Shown in pieces: positions 11,267 through 22,600 of a stretch of DNA of 64,000 nucleotides. Source of the DNA: Phialophora verrucosa (Eukaryota > Ascomycota > Eurotiomycetes > Chaetothyriales > Herpotrichiellaceae). Each line of letters opens with the position of its first letter. The first letter of the stretch is position 1. The position numbers and the translations under genes are program-made. The notes below the pieces were generated by a model. That model was not told the DNA's origin. It worked only from the letters and a program-made list of their open reading frames with translations, and ran no database searches. The DNA lies in assembly GCA_002099365.1 (NCBI GenBank), contig MSED01000001.1, forward strand, positions 3,844,001 to 3,908,000, in the 5' to 3' direction.

Positions 11267-11767
11267 CAAGGGAAACAAACCAGCTCTTATCTAGAATGTG
11301 TCCAGGTGGATTGGGTTTTCTGTCTCCAAGAAGTACATAGCCAAAGGACTCATTCAAAATGGTTCGGTCCTTCATGTTCAGGGACAATCCTAACGGATTG
11401 GATGAACAAGGCTGACACAATCCATGAAGATCAATAACCTGGCCTTTCGCCATCGGCTTTGCAGGCACTGTGTCCCGAAATGTACTCCATACTGAGTGCA
11501 GACTATCTCCCACAGGGCTGAGGTTGTTAGCCATGAGGCTGTAGTGTTAAGGGGGGGTCTCTGCCTGAAGTCAGCTCTCCTGTCGCTTCTTAACTCTGGA
11601 TCGATGACATAAATCTAACCATGCTGTTTATTGCAAGCCTTTCTCTGGGCTTGCTTCTGCAAAGAACTGTGAAAATAGTCCAATAGCTGGCTCGTACTTT
11701 CCCGTGAAGTGAAGGCCTCCATCCAAGGGACCCCTTGTCACCCGTTTCTGCTCCTTTTAGCCCCTCT
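11267..11767. other. Intergenic stretch between converging genes
   Basis: 3' flanks of the oxidoreductase and the glyoxalase. Nothing else is recognised. Confidence 0.5.
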
Positions 11768-12542
11768 TCATCTCCCTCGGCAAGATCTCAATCCAATGTC
11801 TGCTCTCCCGTCAGACAAGTTGAAGATGGAAATGACCTGGAGCTCAATGGTTCTTCCTCCAAAGTCGTGGATCTACGCAACGTCGATTGGATAAAAGGAA
11901 TGAAGATTGGACTCACCCGTCAGGATCCTGCACAAAGGCGACCTGTGCAAACGTCTTCTCAAATCCACCCTCCCATTTCCTTTCTCTGCCCTCAGTCTCA
12001 TTCTCCCATCCCGGAAGCGGCATGTACTGAACATCCACCTTGTCCAACGGCTTCACCACCTTCCAGCCCTTCTCCTCGGCCCGCTTCAACGTCTCCGCGA
12101 CATTGGGTACCCGAAAGCCGAAATGGGCGAATCCGACCCTCCGAACTGACTGCGTGCTCCCACCGCCAGCACTAAACTTCTCTGTACCATTCGGCGTCGG
12201 ATCGCTATGTGTGGCATCCTTGTCGTTTGCAACGATAAGTTCCAAGAGCCCCGAACGCGCACCAGACCTCCGAGCCATGTCTGAAGGGACTGCATCGTGC
12301 TCTCCATCCCGGTACCCCAGATAATACGCTGTCATGGGTCCAGCATTGATCACAAAGATCAGACTCATGCCTAAAAAGTCGACATAGAACGAGAACGATA
12401 GGGCTGGCGAGCTAATTTGCAGAGCCACGTGATTGAAAATATAGCCAGTTGTGTCTCCATCTTCGGTGTTCTGGTGGAAGCTGGCTGGAATGAATGGCGG
12501 ACCTGGTGGTGGAAAAGGCGGATATTCTTCAGAGTCAGACAT
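11768..12542 (-). CDS. Glyoxalase I (lactoylglutathione lyase)-like protein
   Basis: Predicted cytosolic metalloenzyme converting the methylglyoxal-glutathione hemithioacetal to S-lactoylglutathione. Start ATG is at 12542. The four metal-ligand positions of the family can be followed: His in FNHVALQISSP, Glu in GLLELIVAND, His in GFAHFGFRVPNV, and Glu in TIELQV. The last lies after an intron that follows FVQDPDG, and the join is best placed to read DPDGTIELQV. The 3' acceptor is ambiguous, so the last 30 residues are less certain. Length, about 230 residues, fits monomeric eukaryotic-type GlxI with a Pro-rich N-terminus. It is a single-domain stress or detoxification gene and need not belong to the neighbouring oxidoreductase group. 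Confidence 0.8.
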
Positions 12543-13178
12543 TGCTGCGTTGAATTTCGATCTTGAAGATAGATGATATCAAGCGGAAGAAAGGTCGACT
12601 TCTCCATAGGTCGATAATATTGAAGGCCACATAGTCTCCGACAAAGTTCAGCATCTCGTGATCTTCAAATGTTGTTCTTTCCTTCGCCTCCAGCCACTCC
12701 GTTCCCTTCCCCCCTCGTACACCGGCGCTCCGACAACCCCGTCGAACTCCGAGCTTCGATCCCACACAGTCCGGTGGCTTCTTAGAAGTCGGGATGCATC
12801 CTGAAATACCGAGTAACGAGACTGGTATGTGGAAATTCCTGGCCTCAAAGACTTACCCGATTCAATTTATGCTTGTTAAGCAAAGTTACTCTCGCTGTCG
12901 GTCTCTACGCTTTATCCACAGACCCCAGGCAACAGGGTTCTGCCTTTCCACCGGAGAAAGGCTGATATGTGTATTACCCGCAACATATTACTTCCTATAC
13001 AATTCTAACCTGAGCCATCTGTGGGATTGACATCTTTGCTTCCACAGAATCCTGACCGGCGCGGGCGCCCGTATAGATCCTGCCATAACCAATCAGTTTT
13101 TAAGCAATGCGTATGTACCACTCGCTATCAGGGCAGGCATCGAGACATCTGAAGCTGAGTCGCTGCTCGAAATGATTG
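12543..13178. other. Upstream region of the glyoxalase gene
   Basis: Probable promoter and 5' flank. No coding region is supported. Confidence 0.5.
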
Positions 13179-13330
13179 AGCCGCAGAGCAAAGATTGATG
13201 CTATCATTCTCAATGCCGCCATCTTACGCCCCATTGGGCCTGCAGCAGAGACGAAATTCGAGGAATGCAAGAGGCTGTTTGACGTAAACTTCTTTGCTTT
13301 GTCGCACACAGCAAGTCTCCTATCAATCTG
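13179..13330 (+). pseudogene. Short-chain dehydrogenase fragment
   Basis: About 50 codons read as the SDR core: KIDAIILNAAILRPIGPA (NAG-type strand), then FEECKRLFDVNFFALSHTA (the 'DVNffg' strand and helix). A TGA lies directly before the segment, no Gly-rich cofactor motif is seen upstream in any nearby frame, and similarity ends at about 13330. It is a short relic, on the opposite strand from the SDR pseudogene at 7.6-8.0 kb, and could be a piece of a related copy. Confidence 0.65.
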
Positions 13331-14620
13331 CCCTCTTCCAAATGTAACTGGGAAAAGCCTTGAATGGCCAACTTGTACAGTAATAGTGATGCTTTTGGTG
13401 ACGCTGTTGAGATATGGTTACACCGAACCAATCTGGAATATCCTATTCAGACCGGAGACTAAAGAACAAATTCAGTCAATCAAATCTCCTTTCAACACCG
13501 GCACCATGCGTGGATTTGGGGCAATATAACGCTGAAAGCCCGTTTCCGCAGAGAACCCCCCGGCGACTCGTCGAAGCGATCAGTGTCTCGTGTGATGCCG
13601 ACAGCAACCTACTCCACAAATCTACCTCCCACGGCAACCGATGGTGGAGTATCGGGGTGTGTGGATATCTTGCTCCAATAACAACTACTCGCCTTGAGCA
13701 TTCCTTCGAACCCTATCCCAACGGGCGTTGGTGTTGAAGCCGACCTCGACGAGAACCCCATATGTAGATGCGCGAGGGCACTCGCGGAGACCTAACTTGT
13801 GCCAAATGGCGATACCCAGACGGAATGGACCTTGTTCCAAACACCAAAAAACTGACTTAAACCTGTGGTTTAAGAGAAATAAGTTTCTCATTCTCGGAAG
13901 TCTTTGGCAGGCAGGCAGTAGCCTCGATCGACCTTGTGGCTGCCGCATCATATCGGTGCTCATCTCTGCAACCAGAGCTGGGTATTGGATAGAGACAAAT
14001 GTTGCTCACATGCGAGCTTTTCGGGCGTTTTTCATGGGTGTGAGCGCCACGAGCTCTGGTTCGCGGGGTGAAAAGCGACGCTTCGTTCACTTACAGGAGG
14101 CTGGTTCGTCACGCACCGAAAATTGCGCCTTGCTTTGATGAGTCTTGGGCACTCGCCTCAGATGTCAACAAGGGGTAGGAACACCCTGGTACACAGATAC
14201 CAATCATACAAATAGAGTCCTTGCCCCTTGGAGCCCAGCAATGTGCGAGGAATGCGCACTTGCGGGCAGTTCCTATGCTCAAGTACCATGATAGTTGGGC
14301 ACCAATGAGGCAGACTCGTATTCTGCTGCGGCACAGGCGCGTTTCATGCAGGGTTTGAGGAACTCTTTCTACCATTTGTCAAAGCCTCCGTTGGCCCTTC
14401 ATGGCCGGGGGTGCGAACCGTAGGCTTGCGGACGGTTATTTAAGGCTGAAAGGTTGTCCATGAAGAGTGCGGCTGTCCACCCTTGAGCCACTACTTGCCA
14501 GCAGACAGTCAGGTTCTCGACCGCGATTTCGTCGACATCACGTCGAGGTACAGCTTCAGCCCCCTGAAGTGCTCGCCTTGCGCACCGATCAACGGCCCTC
14601 GTAGACCGTCCACGTGCGCC
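13331..14620. other. Long non-coding or decayed stretch
   Basis: Several ORFs of 70-140 codons occur on both strands but none shows a recognisable domain, good start or splice structure. Some could be further decay of the SDR relic. The final 100-200 bases probably contain the promoter of the Cys-rich gene. Confidence 0.4.
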
Positions 14621-15863
14621 ATGGTCGCACAGGTCGAGGAAAGAGATCGCTACGACGATCTCTTGCGAGACCCGGGAGATGATCACCTAGATCTTGTGAG
14701 TAGTGAGTCCTTGCGTTGAGAGACCCACGGAAAACTAACCTCTCGTTCGTGTCGATAGCGCAAGAGAAACAAGCGGAGAGACCTCGCTTACCGTCCAAAG
14801 CGCCGGGATGCTGCCAACACTGAGTCGTTGCCGGGAGCACCCAGAAAAGGCTCCATGATGGACGGTACACCTTCGAACACTTATCGTTACCCTACCAGCG
14901 GACAAACTTACCATAGTCATCTGCCTCAATCGGCCATATCACCACCGTCATCACCCAGGTCAACGATATCATCGCCTGTGTCAGCAATATCAACGCCCGC
15001 GGAAATAACATCCTCTGGCCACTGTCAAACCACAACTGCTGGAAAGATTTCTCGGCCTTATCAGTATTTAGATACGTCAGCTGGCTCTTATCAGCCTACC
15101 AGCCGACCTGCTGGCCAAAGTCACCGAACAACAGAACATACACGCCCGTCCACAGACGGGGACCGCGACCAAGAACAAGCGTCTACTCATTCAGATCACA
15201 TCATTTATTACGCTCCCACGGATACCCGCCCCCAAAACAACGTCCAACCTTATCAGACGGTGAGAAAGCACTGTTACCTTGAGCTTGATTGAACGTCACT
15301 CATAGAAAATATAGCTCGATCAAATGTACAATACCCCGACAAATGCGACATCAGGTGGTAGCATCCCACCAGGGCATGGCAACCAACGAGGTGGTAGCAT
15401 CCCATCAGGGCATGGCAACCAACGAAGTGGTAGCAACTCAGCAGCACCGGCATATCTCCACCCCCACCGAAGGACGTGCAACCCATGCGAAGGAGGGTGT
15501 GCATGCAAGCAGTCTGGGAATTGCACTGGGCGAAATTGCACGACGTGTTCGCCAGGCTGCCCGTGTGGTCCTTGCCCTGAATGTACTTCACAAGGCTGTG
15601 CTTGTGGCGCAAGTTGCACTCGGCGAAATTGTGATAGGTGTATACAACGCTGCCGGTGCGGTCCTTGCCCCCACTGTGATCCAGCACTCTGTGCTTGTGG
15701 CTCAGATTGCGATCGGCGAAATTGCGCTGGGTGTGCAAAACGCTGCCCGTGCCGGCTTCCCAAAGATCATACTAAACGAGTCGGTCAAGATGGTCACAGA
15801 GGCCAACGACATAGCGGAGGCCAGGCGTCGGGCAGGCGGGGGGAGAGTCACAGAGTCAGGTAG
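14621..15863 (+). CDS. Cysteine-rich tandem-repeat protein with Ser/Thr/Pro-rich N-terminal half
   Basis: Three exons (14621-14695, 14759-15259, 15315-15863) keep one frame and give 374 residues. The start is basic (RKRNKRRDLAYRPKRRD). The middle is Ser/Thr/Pro/Gln-rich and low in complexity. Next come two 12-residue repeats (GGSIPPGHGNQR). Then a block of roughly 85 residues holds 27 cysteines in three tandem units sharing C-A-C, R-N-C-x2-C, C-x-C and, in the first two, C-G-P-C-P-x-C. The tail is basic and Gly-rich. There is no signal peptide or membrane span. The Cys spacing suggests metal-thiolate binding like a metallothionein or a CXC-type zinc domain, but I do not recognise the family. 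Its 3' end faces the DUF6594 gene 125 bp away. Confidence 0.65.
15353..15435 (+). repeat. 36-bp tandem repeat in the Cys-rich gene
   Basis: Two complete 36-base units (15353-15388 and 15389-15424) differ at one base (CCACC versus CCATC), and a partial third unit follows. Each encodes twelve residues, so copy number can change without breaking the frame. Confidence 0.85.
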
Positions 15864-15988
15864 TGTTGAGAGTGGACGCGAGCCAAGATGCGCAGCTCAA
15901 GTGCATCACACTTGGGACATAGCTGCAGGATCTCTCGCGTCCGAAAGGATATCGATCGAATTCCACTGGCCAATGTTGTACTTTCAAG

Positions 15989-17127
15989 CTACGAAATGCT
16001 ACCAAGAAAGACCACCAGCACCGCACAATATCTATAAAGGTTCGTCTCAGTTCAAGGCCAGGATCCTCAATGGGGTTGCACTTACGCAGCAGTCGCAGCA
16101 AACATTTCATGTCGCTTGGCATTTGTCAAACTGGCGATGGAGATATTGAAGATGACGACAAATACACCGAGGATGATGAGCCTCGAGGCGCGATCCATAT
16201 CAAGGACGTACAATAAAGTGGTGGGAAGGACGAGTAAGATGATTGTGGCAAGGTTAACGATGACTTTGACCAAGACATCCCATCTTTCGCTTGAATAGCA
16301 TGTTGTCTTCGAGTCTTTCGACTTTGTTCTGGTCTCTTTTGAGGTCAAAAGTTGCTGTGTAGCTGAACTTTAGTACTGTTGCTGCAATTCCTTGACAACC
16401 GAGGACGTTTCAGTTGGTGACGTACCTTTTTCAAAGAGTCTGGCAGTATGCGGAGGAGACAGTCCGTCAAAGGACCTAGCCAAATGTCGGATTGCTGGCC
16501 AAGAGAAAGAATATCGTCCTTGTGGTAGATGAACTGGCATTCTTCCAGAGTAACCGGACGGTTGTTGCGTACCCAGTCGAAGAACGACCGGAACTCGCGC
16601 ATGCTGGGTTTGCGGATGGCTGAAACGAACTTTTGTCGTTCGAGGAGATTATCATAATCTTTGAGCCTTGAATTGATCTCAATCATTATCGTCTTCCGCT
16701 TGCTGGTATCTTGGTGCCAGGCCTGGTCTTCGTCAAAGCGCTTGCTTATGAGCCTGTTCGGATTTGTTCTGGCATGCTCGCTGTCGAGACTTCTCAATTC
16801 GTCCTCCAGAGCTTGTAGCTCATCTTGGAGATGTAAGAGCGCACGACAACGTAGCCAACCGAAGCGTCTGAAGAGTAACGTGTCCACGTCACTGTTTGCA
16901 TATGCTGCCAGCTGTGGATAGCCTGGAGGATAATCTTCTAGGCGTTGCGATATGAAGTGCTCGTAGCGGTCGTCGTGCCATCTTCCGCGACTGAAGCAGC
17001 CCGCGAACGGATTGTGATATCGGTTGGGGCTGCCATCGGAGCGGCGCCTTGATCTTTCTTTCCCAGGCGCTCCTCCTTCCGGGTCAACTTGTGGGACGCC
17101 GGGACGACTGGGGTCTGCAGGCGCCAT
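15989..17127 (-). CDS. DUF6594 family membrane protein
   Basis: Fungal-specific membrane protein of unknown function. The N-terminus is Pro/Gly-rich and basic. The conserved text begins YPPGYPQLAAYANSDVDTLL, FRRFGWLRCRALLHLQDELQ (helix with a long coiled coil), then VTLEECQFIYHKDDILSLG, as in DUF6594. Splicing LKK to QLLTSKETRTK and AATA to YCAVLVVFLG restores the C-terminal membrane part: two hydrophobic spans (VIVNLATIILLVLPTTLLYV and LIILGVFVVIFNISI), then LTNAKRHEMFAATAAYCAVL, the hallmark family ending. ATG 17127 is chosen; the longer open frame upstream lacks an ATG. The gene seems intact, about 300 residues. Confidence 0.8.
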
Positions 17128-17682
17128 TTGTGCTTGTCGAATGCCAGAAGGTTCGCCTGGAGCCCTCGTAGTCCTCCTGATGTAGGTTATTTTCAAGAAG
17201 AAACAGACCAGAGATCAGGCTGAGCATCTACAGCGTAAGTGCCCCGCTCTGTGTTAGGGGTGGTGCGGATGCCTGCTCAACAGCCTGAAGCACATTGGTC
17301 ATGGGAGTTTGCTTCTGGTACGACTTCACACTCTTTGAGCCATCCCGGAACAACGCGAGTGACGAAAATCCGAGCGTCGCCATGGCTCGGGCTGGGCTGC
17401 AGCCATTGAAATACCCTCACGCAACAGCAGAGCCCGACCGTCTCGGTGCGGCACACGCCACCAACCCTTGCAGTCTAACCGACACACCAAAGACCTTCGG
17501 GCTCAGAGGATAGACTGACTACTCACTCCCTAGTTGGTCGGGTTAAAGGAGCCAGATTAGGCTCCCTGGTCTTGGCTAGGGACGCTCGGGGAGATGGTCA
17601 GCCGCGCCCACCGTACTTGGTCTGGGTTATCAACTACCCTACTCGTTGTTTTACGCGTTGCATTCGCCCATTCCATGTACCT
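17128..17682. other. Upstream region of the DUF6594 gene
   Basis: No supported coding or RNA feature was found. It presumably includes the promoter. Confidence 0.45.
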
Positions 17683-18020
17683 TTAATCCTGAGATGCTGA
17701 AGAACGATTCCAAAGTAACTGATGCTCAATAGACGAAATTGTGCTCTGCATGAGAATAATCATCCTGCGCGGAGTCTGCGTGATGATGCAGTTTGCGATG
17801 TTTGGCGTAAGTTTTGATGTCTCGATAGTACTGTATCGCCGAGCAATCCCTAGCGCTTCTGCGGCGAGAGACTGAGCGTCCTGATCTTTGTGGAGAAGTT
17901 CTAGGTCAAGACCTTTGTCGACGACTTCAGGGAGGGTTTGCTGACCTAGGTCTGTTGCCAATCACAATAGTCCTGCACAATTTCATCGCGTAGGCCTGAA
18001 ATTTCGATATTAGGGCTCAT
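17683..18020 (-). pseudogene. Small broken ORF of unknown family
   Basis: ATG 18020 opens MSPNIEISGLRDEIVQDYCD, followed by WQQT and an in-frame TAG. A shifted frame then continues VVDKGLDLELLHKDQDAQSL, EALGIARRYSTIETSKL, and ends EHQLLWNRSSASQD. The two halves look like one small helical protein broken by a stop and a frameshift. I cannot name the family. It could also be two unrelated chance ORFs. Confidence 0.35.
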
Positions 18021-18739
18021 TTTTGTCTTTGAGGCTGTTTCTGCTTGTACGGCGGCATGACTTGGTAAGACGTTTCTGTAGTGACCCGCGTTCTGGGTCT
18101 GCTTTCGTCGTTCACGCTGTTATTCTTCCTTGTAAATCTGGTCTCGAACGCTTCTGGGCACCTGACTATGAGTCTCCAAAGCTTTGTTACTTTGCTTGTG
18201 GCGTATCAGCGTTCGGAGATGGTGGCTTTTCAAATCATGCCCCTTGTTTTTCTGGGAGTCAAACCAGCAAGCACCAAGGCTTCAAATCACATGGCGGACC
18301 AGGACAACGGAAAAGAGCATATATATGCTGCCGAGTCGCTGGCTGGACAGTCATCGCTTGTTCTGTTTCCATTCACAGCTGAAAATTCAGTTGGTTGTTG
18401 CTGAGTCGTGGTACCTTTGACCTGCCTGTCTCTTGCCCTGGACGCGTTGGTCGCTACCACCAGACTGACTTCCACGTAGCGGAACATGATGCTCAGTCAG
18501 CCGATTCCCCTATCTAAGTACATCAATCAACCCAGCCAGGACCAAAAGGATGATACAAAACGACGGGCCTCCCCGATGTGGAAGGCCACCATGCGAAGCC
18601 TCACACAAGCGCCTTGAACGGTTTGGTAAGACCTTCAAGATTCCGCTGGTTGCTTCTTAATACTTGTTCGTGATTTGCTTCTCGGATGTGGTTTGCTGAT
18701 GGTCTTGCCGGATGATCCTTGTCGCTGGACTTAGAAGTG
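18021..18739. other. Intergenic stretch
   Basis: Overlapping short ORFs without recognisable domains. No gene is called. Confidence 0.45.
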
Positions 18740-19345
18740 CGAAATATGGCTACTCGGTCGTGGTGCTCGGTGGTTCGCTATCTCAACCGATTTTTGCGGC
18801 AAAGTTTCTTGACGTCTCCAACGCTGATGCTCTTGTCGGCGGTATGCTGGACGGGTAAGGAACACACGGCCTTGCCCTGTCTAGGGCTAAATGCTCTTCA
18901 CCTAGGTTTTATGGGTTTGCCTTCATCGGAGCCATGCTTGGGGCCTACATATCGAGCAGATGGGGTCGGGCGAGGCTGCGATTCTTCTAATCATCTCGAA
19001 TGCCCTGATACTGTAGCAGGTTCGTCGAACCTACCCATGTTCTTCGCCGTGCGCTGTCTCGGAGGTCTTACCTGTGGTATCATCCAGAGCAACACGCCCG
19101 TCTATATGAGCGAGATCTCCCCTTACCACTCACGCGGCTTCTTGGTCGGCTATCACTCTGTATGCATCCTCACAGGTGAAATCGTGGCCTCTTCGGCCGC
19201 GCTTGCTTCACCTTTGTTCGCGATGCATATCAGTGGCGCCTTAACTTCTGCATCCAAATCTTCTCCGCCCTGGCCTTCCTGGTGTCCCTGTTCTTCATCC
19301 CGGAATCCCCAAGATGGCTCATGTCGAAAGGGAGAGAATACAGTA
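18740..19345 (+). pseudogene. Truncated sugar-porter MFS pseudogene
   Basis: The N-terminal third of a fungal sugar transporter is readable only by changing frame. YGYSVVVLGGSLSQPIFAAK comes first, then an intact-looking intron (GTAAGG...CACCTAG). Next come GFAFIGAMLGAYISSRWGR, a shift to EAAILLIISNALIL, a stop, a shift to RCLGGLTCGIIQSNTPVYMS and SEISPYHSRGFLVGYHSVCI, and a last shift to FVRDAYQWRLNFCIQIFSAL with FFIPESPRWLMSKGREY. The family PESPRW motif survives, but nothing after it (transmembrane helices 7-12) is present. At least three frameshifts and the truncation make it non-functional. Confidence 0.8.
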
Positions 19346-19630
19346 CGATATATTGAATGCATCGTATATCGCTCGCTCGCGTACACCGTATATCCTAGGT
19401 TACCTACTCCAGTAGTAGTCTTCTCGCATGCATCGGGCCCCCAGGCTGCAAAAACCGATCTCCTCCGTCCGCGGCTTTGTGACTACACAACATGCATGAA
19501 TGCGCGCACGCACGCAATCCACTCCTCGCATCATGGATGCCTCGTTCGTAATAGCTCCTTTCGACAAGGGATTCCCAACAACACCTCTGATGCTCTTCCT
19601 TGCATCAATTGTTTTGTACCATCTCCCTGA

Positions 19631-22600
19631 CTAACCCAACAACATCTCCAACTCCTCGATCCTCTTCTTCCTCCTCTCTTCCTCGTTTTCACCCGTGCCC
19701 GATTGCCCGACTCCCAAACTCCCCGCCACGGCCATCTTCCTTTCCTGCACCCTTAACATCCTCCCTTCAATGCTTTCTTTCGTCACGAATCTTATTACCT
19801 CGACTTTCTGCGTCTGCCCCATCCGGTGCACGCGATCGATGGCCTGTGCCTCCACGGCGAAACTCCACCATGGATCCATCATGTAACACCGGCTTGCAGC
19901 CGTAAGATTCAGACCGACACCACCTGCCCGGAGGGAAAGGAGCAAGATGCGAGGTGCTTTCGGGTCTGACGCGTTCTCTGCGTTAAAGGCGCGGATCACT
20001 TGAGCTCGAACTCTCTGCGACATCGTGCCGTCGAAGCGGAGATGCGCGAAGCCATGCTTAGTGAGTTGAGGAGCAATCAGGTCGAGGAAAGATGTGAACT
20101 GGGAGAAGACCACCGCCTTGGTCCCCCTGGGCAAGGCGGACAAGTGTTTTAGCAATGCCGCGATCTTGGCCGAAGTCGATGCAGATGGTGAGTAAGGATG
20201 GATTCGTCGTAGCGAGATCTTGCTAGGCTTGACGGCTGCATCCTCGACCCCATACATGTCTTGATCTTCATCAAAAGATAGTGACAGGGCATTGTGCTTA
20301 ACAACCTCGAAGACATCTCTGGGGTTGATCTCCTCGCGGCAAGAGAAACAACGAGGATTCTCTCCTTTCTCTATTTGGTGCGCAATGTACTTTTCCAAGC
20401 AGTCTTTGCATGCACTGTGCCAGCAGGTGGTGACGGCCGGATTATCCATGGGTTCTTCATAGCAAAGCGGGCACTCGCCGCTTGATTCATCCTGAATTTG
20501 GCGCAGGGCATGGGTGGTGAATGTGTTGATGGGGTCTTTCGATGCCGGGTTCTCCTTGTCTGCAAGGTCCGTATCTTTGGTGAATCGAGCGATGAGATCT
20601 TGAAGATCCATGTCGTCGGCAAAGCCATTCTCGTCCGCCGCCGCGGCAACGGCTGCGTCTTCTTCGTCTGCCACGATGTCCTTGTTGCGCGTCAATATGG
20701 GATGGCAACAGGACTGCCGCAGGCGAAGAATCTGAGCGAAGATCGTGGTGTACGACTTCAAGAGAGTGCCAGCTGCCACCGACTCGTTGAACGCCCGTTT
20801 CGCCCGGGTGAAGATTAGATCGTACACTTCGCGTTCTGTCTTTGACAGCTCAACTTCTTCGACGGTGATTGATTTGGGAGGCAGCGGCACAAGAGCTTCA
20901 CCTTCAGGTGTCTTCATGTCCTTGGTTCTTCGGAGCACCAGGGGTTCTAAGACAGTTTGAACAACGTTGAGTGCCCTTGCGATTTCTTTCGACTCAAACG
21001 GCACCGTGATGAACGTTTTCCAGAACGAGAAGTTACTCCACGGCTCGACTTTGAGGAATCTTACCAGGCTAAAAAGGTCTTCCAAGCGATTGACGATCGG
21101 TGTCCCAGTCAGCACCCATCTGTGCTTTGCTTTGAGCTCATAGCAAGCCTTTGATGTTTTTGCCTGCCTGTTCTTGATTGTGTGCGCTTCGTCTAGAATG
21201 ATTCGGTGAAACTCGACCGAGAATAGGCCGCCATGTGATGCTCTGTCGCCACCAGCGGCTGACACCTGGTTGAACTCTGATAAGACAGTGCCATAACTCG
21301 TGATGATGACGTTCGGGGCAGATCCAGCATTTGAAGCAGAGCACAAGACCTGCAAATTGACCGACTTCTCGCTGCCATAATAAACCATAGTCCTCAATGT
21401 GCCTGGCTTCGAAGACTTGACAGCCTCACTTTCCCATTGTGCTAATAAAGACATGGGCGCCACCACCAGCGTCGTGCATGGCGCTGGTTCGACTGACATT
21501 GACGCTTGCGGAAGTCGAGGCAGGTGGTTGACGGAAGTCAGTGTCTTGTCCATGGCCTCCAGATCAACTTGTGACCGATTCGAATGGATCAAACTGTATA
21601 TCTCGATTGTCTTTCCAAGTCCCATTTCGTCTGCCAGGATCCCGCCCAAGCAATTTTGTTCTTGGATGGGGAAGTCCAGACTGATTTCTCCAGAATAGAG
21701 ATTCACGTAGAACTTGTCCTGGCCTTCAACAGCTGGCACTGGCTTGTCGTCTGCATCTTTGACGGGCCAGGTGTACTCTTCCCATAGAGGATGCATTGAC
21801 TGTTGTTTGTCAGACTTCTCATCCCGTTCTTTACCCAGCATCCAATGCAACGCCTGTTTCTGATACTTTCGCAAGTCAAGTTGGAAGGAGGCGGCAGGCT
21901 CAGCTTCCGGAGTGTTGAAGTCGAACGACTGTGCCTTGCGGTACAGTGTGTCGAGCTGATCCTCCTCCAATTCTTCACCTTCTTCCTCTTCGGAGCCTGG
22001 TGTCGAAGTGCCGGATTTGGCCTTGGCTTCCTTGTCCTTGTCATATTGTTCCGCCATTTCAGCAGCTTTCAACAACCCTTGTTTCTTGTGCTTCGCCACC
22101 GTCTCATTCGTTGTCGTGGGATTGAGGTTGACTTCCTCGAACAATTTGACGAGCGCGACTTGCCGTAAACGAAGGTCCTTCTCCTCCGTGCTCTCCTTCT
22201 CCAAAAAGAAGCCTGTCGCTCTATTGTCGTCCTTGGGTTTGACAAAAGCGTTAGCTTCGAAAGCAGTCTTGACCAGATAAGCACGAAGCTGGAGGTAGAT
22301 TGTATCGTTGACCCGGACACGATCCGGTGCATAGACGCATGTTCCTTCAAAGCGGCAAATCTTTTGATCCAGCAACGGCGATACCCAAGAAGCCGTCTCT
22401 TCGGGTAGGCGTCCTAGTTCTTCGCCTTTGGCATTTGTAAAGCGTGTTATGACATCCGCCTTCTGGTTTCTGGCCACGACAGGCACCAACTTCCCTCCCC
22501 GCCCAATCTTTGTCTTCGGGGTGATCTTGGATCGTTCTATCCGTACTGCCTCTCCGTGGGCCAGCAAGCCTGTACCGCTCTTTGTCATCCATGCGCCCAC

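Noticed and set aside
13414..14138. ORFs of 107 and 136 codons after the SDR fragment
   Set aside because: They do not continue the SDR fold and show no other domain.
15289..16149. 286-codon ORF in another frame over the Cys-rich gene
   Set aside because: It is the shadow of the repeat; the 15315-15863 frame is joined to upstream exons by consensus splice sites.
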